Assembly: GCA_031216915.1 (NCBI GenBank)
Contig: CM062291.1
Location: 30,619,023-30,683,022 of the forward strand
Length of the DNA: 64,000 nt
Direction: 5' to 3'
Source: Pictodentalium vernedei
Taxonomy: Eukaryota; Mollusca; Scaphopoda; Dentaliida; Dentaliidae
The position numbers and the translations under genes are program-made. The notes under the pieces were generated by a model. It worked only from the letters and a program-made list of their open reading frames with translations, did no database searches and had not been told where the DNA came from. Within the stretch, counting starts at the first letter, position 1, and each line of letters opens with the position of its first letter. Positions 10,186 through 21,517 of the stretch are shown piece after piece.

Positions 10186-11114
10186 TTTTTCTCCCACCAT
10201 TTCAGGGATGCGATGCCATTAATAAGAAAATACCATATTTTCCAGGAGAAAAATAATTCTTAGTGTGTTCATTCTGGAAGAAAACCAATAAGATATTCGG
10301 AAAGCTTGTCGAGAAGTGTGGTATATGCCAAAGGTATATACTTCAACACACGCAGACTAGCACTGCATGTTGAGCTTTAATGCACTGAAGCGGCCTCTAA
10401 TAAAATCGACATGACTGTACACGTCATTTCCAGACTTCTACTTCAGTTTGACAGGGCACAATGATATCACGTGTATATTTCTCTCTGATAAAATGATAGA
10501 GCAATTTGAGGTGTGCTGAACATTTTCTTTTGAGTGTTCTGGATTCAATTTTCGTTTATAAAATCCCATTTACGGAAGCAAAACGGCCTTCCATTTTGTT
10601 TGTTCATACATGTGCAGGCGTGATTTGTGATGATTAAATAGTTTCGGCACCAATTAAATATGCAAATAGGTTGGTCACGTGGGTGGGGGTGAGATAGCTG
10701 TCACATGGGTGGGGTGAAACAGGCATATCTCTCCCAGCTGTCTCACACGACTTTATATATATCTCGGTACTCTAGTGGTGGGAGAAAATATATATATCAA
10801 CAAAAAAATACATACCGGTACTGAGGCCGTGTATTTTGAAATGTCAAGGCTTGTAGAATGGGCTTTGGCTCCTATCTACAGCAAACCTAGCGGTAAAATA
10901 GTTTCTTGGGGCCTACTGTAGCTGTTGGAAAATCCTTTTTGGAGCTGATTTCACGGCCTTTTCATTTCAGCCCGGACAAAATTCAAGACGTGCGTACAGA
11001 TATGTTGTCTCGATAAGATGATACTTATTGTAATTATAGAATTATTTACATTATATTGAGAAGAAAATATTTTTGTTATTTTTCATGTATTTAGAAAGAA
11101 TATCTTGGCATTGC
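10186..11114. other. longest stretch without a recognised repeat
   Basis: No repeat family or long ORF. It contains an E-box palindrome CACGTG (near 10677), an octamer ATGCAAAT (near 10661) and GTGGGTGGGG stretches. It could be host intergenic or intronic DNA, or part of an older unrecognised element. Confidence 0.35.
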
Positions 11115-11118
11115 TTAA

Positions 11119-11627
11119 CCCTTTACCTAACGAATTGCCCGCATCCACCTGAGTAATTATACCCCCCGCAAACAAAGTTTGGGGAGTATATAGGAATCAC
11201 CCTGTCCATCCGTCTGTCCGTCTGTCCATCCTTGTAAACGCAACTCCTCCTAAACTGTTTGAAGAATTTTCATGAAACTTTACACAATGGAAGAACTCCA
11301 TATGAAGATGTGCATGAAGCAATATAATTCCGTTCTGACATTTCCAAGGGGAGATAATCTAACTTATACATTTCAGGCGTGGGGGGTATCACTTTGTGAA
11401 TATGCTCACAGTACCTCTAGTTTGCAAATTGAGCAGTACAAAAAAATTTATTTTTCAAAATATTTCAACAAAACCATATCATGTGACCCCCCTCATTGGA
11501 ACGAGCTCGATGAGCTCGTTCCAATGAGGGGATCACATGATATGGTTTTGTTGAATTTTTTTTTTAAACTTATAAAAATAGTAATTAAAATGAAAAAAAA
11601 TTGATATTCTCTTCGTTGGGTAAGGGG
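11119..11627. mobile_element. P1a MITE split by H2
   Basis: TTAA at 11115-11118 and 11628-11631. Left end CCCTTTACCTAACGAA and right end TTCGTTGGGTAAGGGG. The H2 insertion lies at the ATGCAAAT-like site inside the left arm. Confidence 0.85.
11158..11421 (+). mobile_element. H2 Helitron-like element
   Basis: It starts TATACCCCCCGCAAAC and has a GTCTGTCC run near the 5' end. A 14-nt hairpin GTGAATATGCTCAC lies 12 nt from its end CCTCTAGT. Comparison with uninterrupted P1a copies gives the junction GTAAT|TTGCAAATT with no TSD. A 3' subterminal hairpin and no TSD resemble Helitrons. A second copy is at 17572-17818. Confidence 0.7.
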
Positions 11628-11735
11628 TTAAAATAATAGGTTTAATAAGTAAGTGTTCAGTCAGAACTTTTGTTGTTCTGCACACAATTGTTATGCCAGT
11701 TTTGTTTTGTTTCTTAGTAACCAATTGAAAATTTC

Positions 11736-12071
11736 TTTCTCATTAAAGTCCCTGTTGGAAACCTGGGGAAGTGAAGCAGTGCTTGTTCAATTAGGGTCAC
11801 ATGATATAATCTTGTTGAAATTTTTTGAAAGATAATTACTCTCCTCCCTTTGTGGGAACCCTTAGAAGTGAAGCAGTGCTTGTTTACTTTGGTTAACAAG
11901 CTCTGTTTTACTGGTAAAATAGGGCCCGGTCACCTATGTATGGGTTGGAAGTCCTCTTAAATGGACTATATATATATATAGGCTTGGCTAAGTAACCATA
12001 TTGTGGTGACAGTTAGTCATTGTGCAGAAATATGTGACCTTAAACACCAATAAATAAATTTCTCATCAAAG
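11736..12071 (+). mobile_element. SINE-B with internal duplication
   Basis: The flanks TTTCTCATTAAAG (11736-11748) and TTTCTCATCAAAG (12059-12071) form a 13-bp TSD with one mismatch. The head occurs twice (11749-11793 and 11850 on). A short P1a-like piece (GGGTCACATGATAT) lies between the copies. Tail T1 ends at 12058. Confidence 0.7.
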
Positions 12072-12122
12072 AATATGGAAAATGCATGTATTATGAAGAA
12101 ACAAGAAAATCAGTAAAACCTG

Positions 12123-12305
12123 TCAACATAGTTAACAAGCAGATTTGTAAAATAGGAACCAGTCACCAATCTTTGGGGTGGAAATCCCCTAAAATGGGCA
12201 ACATGGGTATAAACGATTGGCTAAACTTGACTTTATCTCCATGTTGTGGTCACAATTAGCCATTGTGCAGACATATGTGACCTTAAACACCAATAAATAA
12301 ATAAA
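12123..12305 (+). mobile_element. SINE-B, 5' truncated
   Basis: Begins within the GTTAACAAGC region of the head, continues AGTCACCAATCTTTGGGG and ends with tail T1 and AATAAATAAATAG. Confidence 0.75.
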
Positions 12306-12635
12306 TAGAAGAAATCTTTCCCTTTATGTAAACATGATTTCTGTTTATTTAATAAAAGTGTTATTTAATGCCCAAATAAATAACAAATGAACACTAACCA
12401 CTGAATAATATAACACAACAGAATATTTTGCCAATACCATCGCTGCATTAATCCTTCACATAACAAATCAGCTGCAGTTATCTCTCAATTTGCCAGCTTC
12501 CCGACTTTTAAAAATTCTCGTTCTGCCCGCAAGGTAATTAATTATTTTCTCGGTTTGCCCACAGCTGATGGAAAGTGTAACTATAGTATGTTTTAAATAA
12601 GTTAACAGTGTAATACTATTAATAATCACTCTATA
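12306..12635. other. unassigned sequence
   Basis: AT-rich, no repeat or gene recognised. Confidence 0.35.
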
Positions 12636-12639
12636 TTGA

Positions 12640-13125
12640 CTGGTTGAGGGTTAACCCTTTACCCAACGTAACGGCCAAAACCAGCCACCGCTATTCTAAA
12701 AAATCGGCAATTAATTTTCATGATTTTTTCATTTTTTGTCTCAAAAACATAGGTTATGACCCCTCATTGGAACGATCTCGTCGAGCTCGTTCCAATGAGG
12801 GGTCATAACCTATGTTTTTGAGACAAAAAATGAAAAAAATTAGTTATTCAAGAATTTTTTTTGCAAGTGTCATCTGCTTTTCATGTTAGGTAAAGGGTTA
12901 AATTATTTTGGGTGGTAGGAATTTGTTATTCAGAATTGATATTATTAAAAATTATTGGAGAGTGCCCACAGGCACTCTCCAATAATTTGTAATAAAACAA
13001 ATTTATATCAACAAAATATTATTTGCATTTGACTGAATATGAAACAAGCAAGGAAAATATTGGCTTTTGCTCCGGTATCCTCATTTTTGTGAAAGCCCTG
13101 ATAGTGGCTTCTAGTGCTCAACGAG
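12640..13125. mobile_element. P2 MITE (b type) split by P1b
   Basis: Left end CTGGTTGAG (12640), interrupted at TTAA by P1b, resuming ATTATTTTGGGTGG at 12902. Hairpin GGAGAGTGCCCACAGGCACTCTCC. Right end GCTCAACGAG with TTAA 13126-13129. Confidence 0.75.
12655..12897. mobile_element. P1b MITE, nested
   Basis: TTAA at 12651-12654 and 12898-12901. TIR CCCTTTACCCAACG / GTTAGGTAAAGGG. Arms CAAAAACATAGGTTATGACC and complement around GGAACGATCTC. Confidence 0.88.
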
Positions 13126-13139
13126 TTAATGATATTACT

Positions 13140-13375
13140 CAATTAACACATGAAGTTAGTTTGCACTAGATTCTGAAGTGCGGATAACACAACTTAAAGT
13201 CTTCACATTCTATCAATATTCTTCATTTTATCCATGTATTTTGTCTAGATGGATTTGACTAGTTTCAATTTATGGGAGAGTGCCTACAGGCACTCTCCAA
13301 TACATTGAAATAAGGCAAAAACAAATGAACATATTTTGACGACTGAGAATAATTTAGCACCCTGCCTGCTAATGA
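13140..13375. mobile_element. P2-related palindrome
   Basis: TTTATGGGAGAGTGCCTAC with complement and a TAATTTAGCACCCTGCC right part. The ends are eroded. Confidence 0.5.
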
Positions 13376-13626
13376 ATGCACATACGCACACAGGGAGAGT
13401 CTTTTTTGTTCACCGTTTGATTGCCAGAAGATTAATAACAAAAAATAAAATTCTCCCCTCCCTCATTTCGCTCCAATTTTTAAAAAATGCTGATAATAAT
13501 ATAGGTATTGATGTTTTATGGCCTTATGTCTGTATATTTTAATGAAATCTTTCTTTGACAATGAAGTTTCTTCGTACAATTTCTGGTACTTGTTAGAACT
13601 AGACTATAACAGTAATTCCTCTTTAA

Positions 13627-13867
13627 CCCTTTACCCAACGCATACGATATCAAAATTTATTATTTTAAATACCATTTTTTTAATTTTTTCAAAACATTTC
13701 AACAAAACCATATCATGTGACCCCTCATTGGAACGAGCTAAATGAGCTCGTTCCAATGAGGGGTCACATGATATGGTTTTGTTGAAATATTTTGAAAAAT
13801 TTAATTTTTTCAACTGCTCAATTTGCATATTATGCGGGTGGATGTGGGCGATTCGTTAGGTAAAGGG
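13627..13867. mobile_element. P1a MITE, intact
   Basis: TTAA at 13623-13626 and 13868-13871. Near-perfect stem of ~48 bp from ACATTTCAACAAAACCATAT to its complement, core arms CCTCATTGG/CCAATGAGG. Confidence 0.9.
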
Positions 13868-13999
13868 TTAACATGCCCCACAAGTGTCATCAATATGCAT
13901 CACTGACTCCTACTTAGAAAATAATAGAAGTCGGCAAATCAAGAACTTCCCCCTCCCCATCAGCTGCATCTGTCCATATAGTATACAAATTCTGCAGTT

Positions 14000-14137
14000 G
14001 AAAAAAAAAAAATTGAAGAAAAACCATATCATGTGACCCTCATTGCAACAAGCGCATTCCAGTGAAGGGCCACCTGATATGGTTTAATTTGAAAAAATAA
14101 TATAATACATTTTGATATTGTCTGCATCGGGTAAAGG
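14000..14137. mobile_element. P1a MITE remnant
   Basis: AACCATATCATGTGACCC, a decayed core and TCGGGTAAAGG right end. It lies directly beside the hAT-like relic. Confidence 0.55.
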
Positions 14138-14415
14138 TACATGTCATTTTCAATAAAAAAAACAGGGTTCTCACAGGTCCTTGAAGTCCTTAAAAGTACT
14201 TGAATTATGCATCCCAATTTTCAAGGCCTTGAAACCCTTGAAAAACAGGTATTTTTGCCCCAGGTACTTGAAAAGTGCTTGAATTTTGACCAGTTGTCTG
14301 CGTCCTAAGTTATTTTCCACAGCACAAAGAGTGTTTCTGGTGTAACGTAAAAAAAAGTAATTTTATAACGTAAAATAAAACGTAGAAATTTGGACAAAAC
14401 GTTGGGGGTACCAAA

Positions 14416-14800
14416 GTGAATGGGGATGAAATGCTTGCTGAAAATATGTATGCATCAATCCGACTTGTTTTCAAAACAAGCTATGTCATTGGATTGTTGG
14501 ATTGTACAAGGGAAGTTATCAGGAAATGGCCAATCAGATATTTCATTTTAAAAAAATCAAGCTTGTTGCAGTTGGGCACGTCTATTGTAAAGTTTTTGTG
14601 TGGAAATTATGTCAAGTTCGTAACGATGCTCGGAAAATGTAAATTTCATTCTTCGTGGATAGAAACGACTCAGTATTCAAGTTATTGGCCGACAAAACAG
14701 ATGTTTATAATGCAAGATGCAAAATATGTGTGAAAAGTTTCAGTGTTGCGTTAATGGGAGAAATCTCATATGAATTCTAAAAAACATTGTGATCGTTGTT
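14416..14800 (+). pseudogene. broken BED-like zinc-finger region of a transposase
   Basis: One frame encodes RCKICVKSF with cysteine codons at 14718 and 14727, then ALMGE. After a +1 shift the next frame gives SHMNSKKH with histidine codons at 14767 and 14785. C-x2-C followed by GE and SH-x5-H fits the BED-like finger at the N-terminus of many hAT-type transposases. The upstream reading GKCKF...W is also usual for such proteins. No catalytic domain follows, because R1 interrupts the relic at 14812. Not a working gene. Confidence 0.5.
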
Positions 14801-14815
14801 CGACAGTATCCTTAA

Positions 14816-15774
14816 GGGCCTATATAAGTAATGAAATTTTGTTTATTTTGAAAATTCTCACCTCTGATATTCCTTCAATTCAAATTAAATATACACAAAA
14901 TGTACATCAAAATGAAGATTGAGATGTATAGAACACGAAACACATGTGTTATCAACTCATAGAGTCCACTGTAGGTACCACTGGTTCCTGGAAGTCTGCT
15001 ACCGTATTCGCACCAGAACTGATAATTTAATAATATTTCACGAAAACAACTCGTGGCCAAATGTGCTTTACATATCCAAGAACAAAGCTAGGGGATCAAA
15101 ATTCTTCAAAACACGGCGACAGAGCTGCATGGGTGTAAATTCCAAAGCCTTTGCTTTTGTTTACGTATGAATATACTTTCGATTTCCGGCCGACGTCATC
15201 GGATGGAAAAAGCATGTAAAAACAACGCAGTGTAAAATCAAATAATGAAAAAGATCGCCTTCATACAGTATACTGTTATTAGCTAGAAACTGCACAGTTG
15301 CCATATTCAGTGCAAGGTATCATGATACCTGTTGAAATTTCTGAGAATGACGATTTTGTTTTTCGATGGAAATTTGTGGTATTGAGTGATTTGCGCATGT
15401 CTGTCGAGTATGGAAACCATCTTCAATTAAAAATGCAGACAGTGTTGTCCTTTTCCCAAATGCAGACCTATCGCTGTATTTGAAAGTGTTTTGAATGCCT
15501 AGCTTTGTTCTTGGATATATGCAGCACATTTGGCCACAAGTTGTTCTGATGAAATATTATTTTATTATCAGTTCTGAGGCGAATACGGTAGCAGACTTCC
15601 AGGAAGCAGTGGTGCCTACAGTCGACTTTATGAGTTGATTACATATGTGTTTCGTGTTCTATACATCCCAACCTTCATTTTGATGTATAATTTGTGTATA
15701 TTTAATTTGAATTTAAGGAATATGAGAGGTGAGAATTTTCAAAATAAACAAAATTTCATTACTTATATAGGCCC
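14816..15774. mobile_element. R1: TTAA element with ~310-bp TIRs
   Basis: TTAA at 14812-14815 and 15775-15778. TIR GGGCCTATATAAGTAATG and complement. Arms run from GGGCC to about ACAAAGCTAGG on each side. A small palindrome GGTATCATGATACC lies at the centre (~15317). No transposase ORF. Probably non-autonomous piggyBac-like. Confidence 0.8.
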
Positions 15775-16137
15775 TTAAGGTCTACAGGAACCGGTGAATT
15801 TCCCCAAATGGTCAAAAACAAAAGAGTTCTAAAACAAGTAAATTAAACGTTTTTCGTACAAACGGTGACAGACAATGATACTGCTTTGATCTAAAGAATA
15901 TTTTGTTTGATGAAGTTTTAAACTAAAAAGTAATTTTATTGTTGAAAATCAACTTTTAAAATGTAGATCGCACAAACAGCAGAACGGAAAATTCAGAAAC
16001 GGCTCTCTTAAATTAATGAAACCAAAATTAATCCAAAACATATATCTATAGCGCTTTACCGAGAAATGAACTCTGGGGTTATTTTAAAATTAATTAAAAC
16101 ATGTTTTTAATGTCCATTCCAAAATATTTTTCCAGTA

Positions 16138-16392
16138 ATGACACCAAGACGTGACACCAAAAGAGACAAATGGCACATGCAAGATGTGCATAACGTCTTG
16201 GCTGATGAATTTGGTACAGATATGCATGAATGTCTCTTGACATTGATTGCTAAATCCAAACATCTTACACTGACAGAGTTGTTCAATGCTGAACCTTCTT
16301 ATGAAATGACAATACATAATACAGCTGACTGGTCAAGGATAAATACACTAATTATTTTGTCTCTACTTGATGGACAATCATTGTTCAGTTGA
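16138..16392 (+). pseudogene. unidentified ORF inside the hAT-like relic
   Basis: An 84-codon frame with a basic start (RRDTKRDKW) lies between the two R elements. I do not recognise a domain. Its place between the relic ends suggests a piece of the transposase gene, but it may be chance. Confidence 0.25.
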
Positions 16393-16592
16393 TGGTAAAC
16401 ATAACTAATGAAAAGTGTGAAGCTCCAGTGAATCCTGAGTATGCATTCTTAAGGTTACACATCTCAATATAAAAATCTTTCAGAATGGAGATTAAAAATG
16501 TGTTTTAAATAATTCAAAAGCACCTCAAAGTTCATTTGTCGGTAAACTGCTGTAGATACATAATTCGGATTAATTTCGGTTTCAGTAATTAA

Positions 16593-17546
16593 GGGCCTAT
16601 ATAAGTAATGAAATTTTGTTTATTTTGAAAATTCTCACCTCTGATATTCCTTCAATTCAAATTAAATATACACAAAATGTACTTCAAAATGAAGGTTGGG
16701 ATATATAGAACACGAAACACATGTGTAATCAACCCATAGAGTCGACTGTAGGCACCACTGGTTCCTGGAAGTCTGCTGCCGTATTCGCACCAGAACTGAT
16801 AATTTAATAATATTTCCCGAAAAAAACTTGTGGCCAAATGTGCTTTACATGTCCAAGAACAAAGCTTGGGGATCAAAATTCTTCAAAACACGGCGACACA
16901 GCTGCATGGGGGAAATTCCAAAGCCTTTGCTTTTGTTTATGTATGAGTATACTTTCGATTCCGGTCGACGTCAGCGGACGAAAAAAGCATGTAAAAACAA
17001 TGCCGTCTAAAATCAAATAATGAAAAAGATCGCCTTCATACAGTATACTGTTATTAGATAGAGACTGCACAGTTGCCATATTCAATGCAAGGTATCATGA
17101 TACCTGTTGAAATTTCTTAGAATTACGATTTTGTTTTTCGATGGAAATTCATAGTATCGAGTGATTTGCGCATGTCTGTCGAGCATGGAAACCATCTTCA
17201 ATAAAAAATACAGACAGCGTTGTCCTTTTCCAAAATGCAGTGCTGTCGCTGCACTAGAAAGTGTTTTGAATGCCTAGCTTTGTTATTGAATATCTGAAGC
17301 ACATTCGACCATGAGTTGTTCTTGCGAAATATTATTTTATTATCAGTTCTGGTGCGAATACCATAGCAGACTTCCAGGAACCAGTGGTGCCTGCTGTCAA
17401 CTCCATGAGGTGATTACATATGTGTTTCGTGTTCTATACATCCCAACCTTCATTTTGATGTATAATTTGTATATTTAATCTGAATGTAAGGAATAAGAGA
17501 GGTGAGAATTTCAAAATAAACAAAATTCCTTTACTTATATAGCCCC
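16593..17546. mobile_element. R2: second TTAA element with long TIRs
   Basis: TTAA at 16589-16592 and 17547-17550. It matches R1 along its whole length with scattered substitutions and small indels. Right TIR CTTATATAGCCCC has one change. Confidence 0.8.
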
Positions 17547-17571
17547 TTAAAGTGTTCCAAATGTGAATTTT

Positions 17572-17818
17572 TATACTCCCCGCAAACAAAGTTTGGGTGG
17601 GGGGGGGGGGGGGGTATATAGGAATCACCCTGTCCGTCTGTCCGTCTCTCTGTCTGTCCATCCTTATAAGCGCAACTCCTCCTAAACCGTTTGAAGAATT
17701 TTCATGAAACTTTACACAATGGAAGAACTCCATATGAAGATGTGCATGAAGCAATATAATTCTGTTCTGACAGGTGCGGGAGGTATCACTTTGTGAGCTT
17801 GCTCACATTACCTCTTGT
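17572..17818 (+). mobile_element. H2 Helitron-like element, second copy
   Basis: Starts TATACTCCCCGC, contains a long G run and repeated GTCTGTCC, then a hairpin GTGAGCTTGCTCAC (17793-17806) 12 nt from its end CCTCTTGT. Confidence 0.7.
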
Positions 17819-18162
17819 TAGTTCTGTTGTTAGCGCAATTTGCAGTTTAAAAGTTGATTTTCAACAATAAAATCACTTTTTAGTTTGAAACTTCAGCACT
17901 TCAAATATTCTTTAGATCAAAACAGTACCACTGCCTGTGATTGCTTGTTTGAAAATTGTTTAATTTTTGTGTTTTGGAACCATTTGTTTTTGTCTATTTG
18001 GGAAAATTTGCCAGTTCCTATAGACCTTAAAATGTTTTACAAAGGTGCTTGAAAGTCTTTGAAAAGTGCTTGAATTTCATTTGAAGATATCTGTGCGAAC
18101 CCTGAAAAAAAAATGTGCATGTCCCAAATTATGATACTAATGTAATTTGACTTAACAGTTAA

Positions 18163-18404
18163 CCCTTTACCCAACGTAATGGCCAAAACCGGCCAGCGCT
18201 ATTCTAAAAAATTGCTGATTAATTTTCATTATTTTTTTTCATTTTTTGTCTCAAAAACATAGGTTATGACCCCTCATTGGAACGAGCTCGTTCCAATGAG
18301 TGGTCATAAGCTATGTTTTTGAGACAAAAAATGAAAAATGAAAAAAGTAGATATTCAAGAATTTTATTAACAAATGTTGTCTGCTTTTCCTGTTAGGTAA
18401 AGGG
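18163..18404. mobile_element. P1b MITE, intact
   Basis: TTAA at 18159-18162 and 18405-18408. Core GGAACGAGCTCGTTCC without loop. TIR CCCTTTACCCAACG / TTAGGTAAAGGG. Confidence 0.9.
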
Positions 18405-18479
18405 TTAATGCTTCCCAAAATTAAGTGATTATTTGTTTATATTTTACATATAGATAAATTATTTAATGTATATTCTTCA

Positions 18480-18645
18480 GGTGGGTTTTGGTTGATAACT
18501 TGTTTCATTGAAAGATTTATTCATTCTGTTTTTTTTGTTTGTAACATTCGTTTCTCATTGAGCATTATTCAGTTTTTGTTTGTAGCATTCTGGTCTCAAT
18601 AAATATTTTTTGTTTATGACATTCATGTTTCTTACTAGCAGATCC
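18480..18645 (+). repeat. short tandem repeat (TTTTTGTTTGTAACATTC)
   Basis: Three imperfect units of about 50-55 bp ending TCTCATT or TCTCAAT. Confidence 0.5.
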
Positions 18646-18815
18646 CTGTGGGAAAACTGGGAAGTCGAGTAGTGCTTATTTACTGAAGCAGATAAACTCT
18701 CATTTATTGAAACAGCTGGGTCCCTGTGAAAACCCCAGGAAGTAAAGCAGTGCTTGTTCACTGTGGTAAATATGCTCTGTTGTTACTGATAAAATAGGAC
18801 CCAGTTACCAAAATC
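18644..18815 (+). mobile_element. SINE-B head fragments in tandem
   Basis: Two copies of TCCCTGTG(G/A)AAAACTGG-AAGT-AGTGCTT (18644 and 18719), the second reaching AATAGGACCCAGTTACC. The tail is missing. Confidence 0.6.
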
Positions 18816-19635
18816 TGTCTGCTGTAAACTTGAACTCCAATGGCGAAAATCAAAACTCACTGTACACAGGGAGATGTATATAGATCAAAGAAACCGTGTC
18901 AACAGCTTGATATGAGAGGCTAAGAAAAACTATTTCTCCAGTGTCATCAGAGACAATATTAATAGACCGAACACTTTATCAGACGTAATTAACAAACTAC
19001 TACACCATGCGAAAGCATCCGTTTTGTCAAACCATTCATCAGAGATGGAGCTTGCCGACCGCTTCTCAAAATTCTTTGTTAACAAAATTGATCTCATCAG
19101 AGAAGGTCTGCTTAAAAGCGGCGATAGTGAACTGACTGATGCCACAAATCTTCTAGAGTCACCAGTTGCCCCCCGCCTCGATCCTTCAGTCCATCTGAAC
19201 AGCTCGTTCATGCATTCGTAACAAGTCGCATAGACTACTGCAACTCGTTACTTTTCGGCTGTAAAAAAGCTCTCATTCATAAGCTCCAGAATATCCAAAA
19301 TTGTGCGGCTAGAATTATAACACGAAATCGGAAATACTGCCGAATTACCCCAATACTTATGAGCCTTCTCTTGCTTCCTATCGAGCAAAGGATAAGGTAC
19401 AAAACAATCCTGATTACCTACAAATGCATGAACAGAATAGCCCCGTCGTACCTCTCTGAGCTGATCTCCCTGTACACACCAACAAGAAAATTGCGTTCTC
19501 CTTACTCAACAACCTTGTCACACAGAATGCAAAATTGGCCTCAGCTGGCGATAGGGCTTTCTCAATTGCTGCACCTGTTCTCTGGAATTCCTTACCAAGT
19601 CATATAAAAACGGAACTGACCATTAAACAATTTAA

Positions 19636-19868
19636 CCCTTTACCCAACAAATCGCCCGCATCCGCCCGCGTAATATGCAAATTCAGCAGTTGAAAAAAAT
19701 AATATTTTTTAAAAAATTTCAACAACACCATATCATGTGACCCCTCATTGGAACGAGCTCGTTCCAACGAGGGGTCACATGATATGGTGTTGTTGAAATT
19801 TTTTGAAAAATTTGAAAAAATGATATTTAAAATAATAAATTTTGATATCGTCTGTGTTGGGTAAAGGG
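19636..19868. mobile_element. P1a MITE nested in LINE
   Basis: TTAA at 19632-19635 and 19869-19872. Removing the element and one TTAA restores the LINE frame at KQF-KSHLKT. Arms CCTCATTGG/CCAACGAGG mismatch at one pair. Confidence 0.9.
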
Positions 19869-19995
19869 TTAAGTCCCACTTGAAAACATCTATTTGGCCA
19901 AGCATTTTGTTTGACCACATAGAGATGAAACCCATACACTACGTCATTACAGTGTAGCACGTAAAGCCAAAGAGACCTATGTGGATTTTAGGCTT

Positions 19996-19998
19996 AAA

Positions 19999-20053
<55 letters not shown>
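19996..20053 (+). repeat. (ATT)n microsatellite, LINE 3' tail
   Basis: About 19 ATT units at the end of the LINE. Confidence 0.9.
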
Positions 20054-20056
<3 letters not shown>

Positions 20057-20059
20057 TCT

Positions 20060-20415
20060 TCGAAGTGCTCTAAATTGGGCAAAATGGGTGTAAGCAATTG
20101 ACCGGACTCGACTTTATTTCCATGTCGTGGTCATGATTAACCATTGTGCAGAAATATGTGACCATAAATACCAATAAATCAACAGATAAATAAATGATAC
20201 ATCTATTGGGCCCAGTAACCAGTGCCTGCTCCTTGTGGGAACCCCGGTATGTAGGCAAAATAGGACCCAGTCACTAATGCTTGGAATGGAAGTCCTCTAA
20301 AATAGGCAACATGGGGTATAAACGATTGGCTGGACTTGACTTTATCTCTGTGTTGCGGTCACAATTTGCCATTGTACAGAAATATGTGACCCGAAACACC
20401 AATAAATAAATGAAT
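20060..20415 (+). mobile_element. two SINE-B copies in series
   Basis: 20060-20195 (5' truncated) ends ATAAATAAATG. 20230-20415 has AACCCCGGTATGTAGGC then AATAGGACCCAGTCACTAA and tail T1. Confidence 0.7.
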
Positions 20416-20417
20416 AG

Positions 20418-21036
20418 GGAATGTGGTGGCTCAATGGTAGACTGTTGGACTTCTATGCTAGAGGTCCAGAGTTCAATCCCAGTCCGAGATGACCCACGAT
20501 GTGTCCTTGGGCAAGACACTTTATCTTCTGGTTGCCAACATGGGAGCACGATGACGCCGTGTACTAAGATGTACTGCACGTCGATAGTGCACATGTCTTC
20601 AACCGCTGTAACCCTGTTTGAGTGGAGCTTGAACAAAGTTAGAATGTTGAGGAGCTGACAGTTGCTCATCTATGCTTGGTGCTTCTCTCAAGGTGCTCCG
20701 ACATCCTCCACCCATTAACTGGTAGAGTGCTGGAAGCCCATATCTGGGCTCTATTCTGAAGTGCAGGTATCGCAACTTAAAGCCTTCAAATTCTGTAACT
20801 ATGTTTCATATTATCTTTGAAGAGATATTATTTAGTCTTTAAGGATTTGCCTTGTTGCAATTTATGGGAGAGTGCCCACAGGCACTCTCCCATGAATTGT
20901 AACAAGGCAAAGACAACTGATCAAAATTGCATGGTCAAAAATAATTTAGCACTCTACCATTTAAACTGTCACGGACACAATTAGCCATTGTGCATAAGTA
21001 TGTGACCTTAAGCACCAATAAATAAATAAATAAATA
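20418..21036 (+). mobile_element. tRNA SINE (type-2 head, tail T1) split by P2
   Basis: Head GGTGGCTCAATGGTAG...GGACTTCTATGC, B box GAGTTCAATCC. The SINE is cut in the conserved CTCCACCCGTAAAACTG motif: CCACCCA|TTAA ... TTAA|ACTGTCACGG. Tail T1 ends at 21036. Confidence 0.85.
20719..20960. mobile_element. P2 MITE nested in SINE
   Basis: TTAA at 20715-20718 and 20961-20964. TIR CTGGTAGAGTGCTGG and GCACTCTACCAT. Long hairpin TGCAATTTATGGGAGAGTGC with its complement. Confidence 0.88.
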
Positions 21037-21510
21037 AGTCCAGTGATGTGATTAAAACTGATTGGGCAGCTTTTATTTTATACTTGTGTTAGAGCTTTAT
21101 AGAAGAGGACATGGTCTGGCCTTCTGGGAAATCCAACAGCATGGTAAACTGAGCATCTTGCAGATGTTGGAAATATGATAGTATTCCTGTATTGTACTTC
21201 TGTAAGAGAAGTGTTTTTTGTTAGATTCAATCATGCATTTTACTATTAGAACTATAAACCTGTTGATGAATTGCTTACCTGGGTGTTTTGGTAAAAGTTG
21301 TGAAATTGATGTGTTGTTAAGAGAATGCTTTTTGTCTTCGACAAATGGCTGGCAGCTCACAAAGTCTACTACCAATACCAGTCACAATAAACTGTTTTTC
21401 TAAATTACAATGCGATTATAAAAATTATGACATTGCAGAGTGATATCTGTAAAATGCAAAAAAATAAATTTACAGTAAACATATGGGCATCGCATTCAGT
21501 CATGCACCAC
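21037..21510. other. unassigned sequence
   Basis: A 92-codon minus-strand frame at 21097-21375 shows no domain I recognise. Probably non-coding. Confidence 0.3.
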
Positions 21511-21517
21511 CGAGTGT

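Larger units (their letters stand above)
14163..18104 (+). mobile_element. hAT-like DNA transposon relic, rearranged
   Basis: The termini are CAGGGTTCTCACAGG and, at the right, CTGTGCGAACCCTG, an imperfect TIR. The flanks are runs of at least eight A, compatible with an 8-bp TSD but low complexity. It encloses a broken BED-like zinc-finger region, two R elements and an H2 copy. The segment 15779-15985 is an inverted copy of 17822-18028, so the element has been rearranged or is two elements fused. TIR plus BED-like finger suggests hAT; other superfamilies are possible. Confidence 0.55.
18845..20054 (+). pseudogene. internally deleted CR1/Rex1-like LINE, interrupted by P1a
   Basis: Frames encode pieces of a non-LTR reverse-transcriptase protein: SNHSSEMELADRFSKFF upstream of the RT core, then [12 protein letters not shown] and [11 protein letters not shown] from the region after the palm (19225-19320). 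A different frame continues with [17 protein letters not shown] (19545-19595). The catalytic FxDD region is absent, so an internal deletion has removed the palm. P1a (19636-19868) splits the C-terminal frame exactly at TTAA. An (ATT)n tail at 19996-20053 marks the LINE 3' end. Frameshifts make it non-functional. Confidence 0.75.

Noticed and set aside
20274..20669. 131-codon minus-strand ORF, and similar ones at 161-580 and 54420-54818
   Set aside because: All lie on the antisense strand of SINE cores. The recurring peptide patterns come from the SINE sequence.
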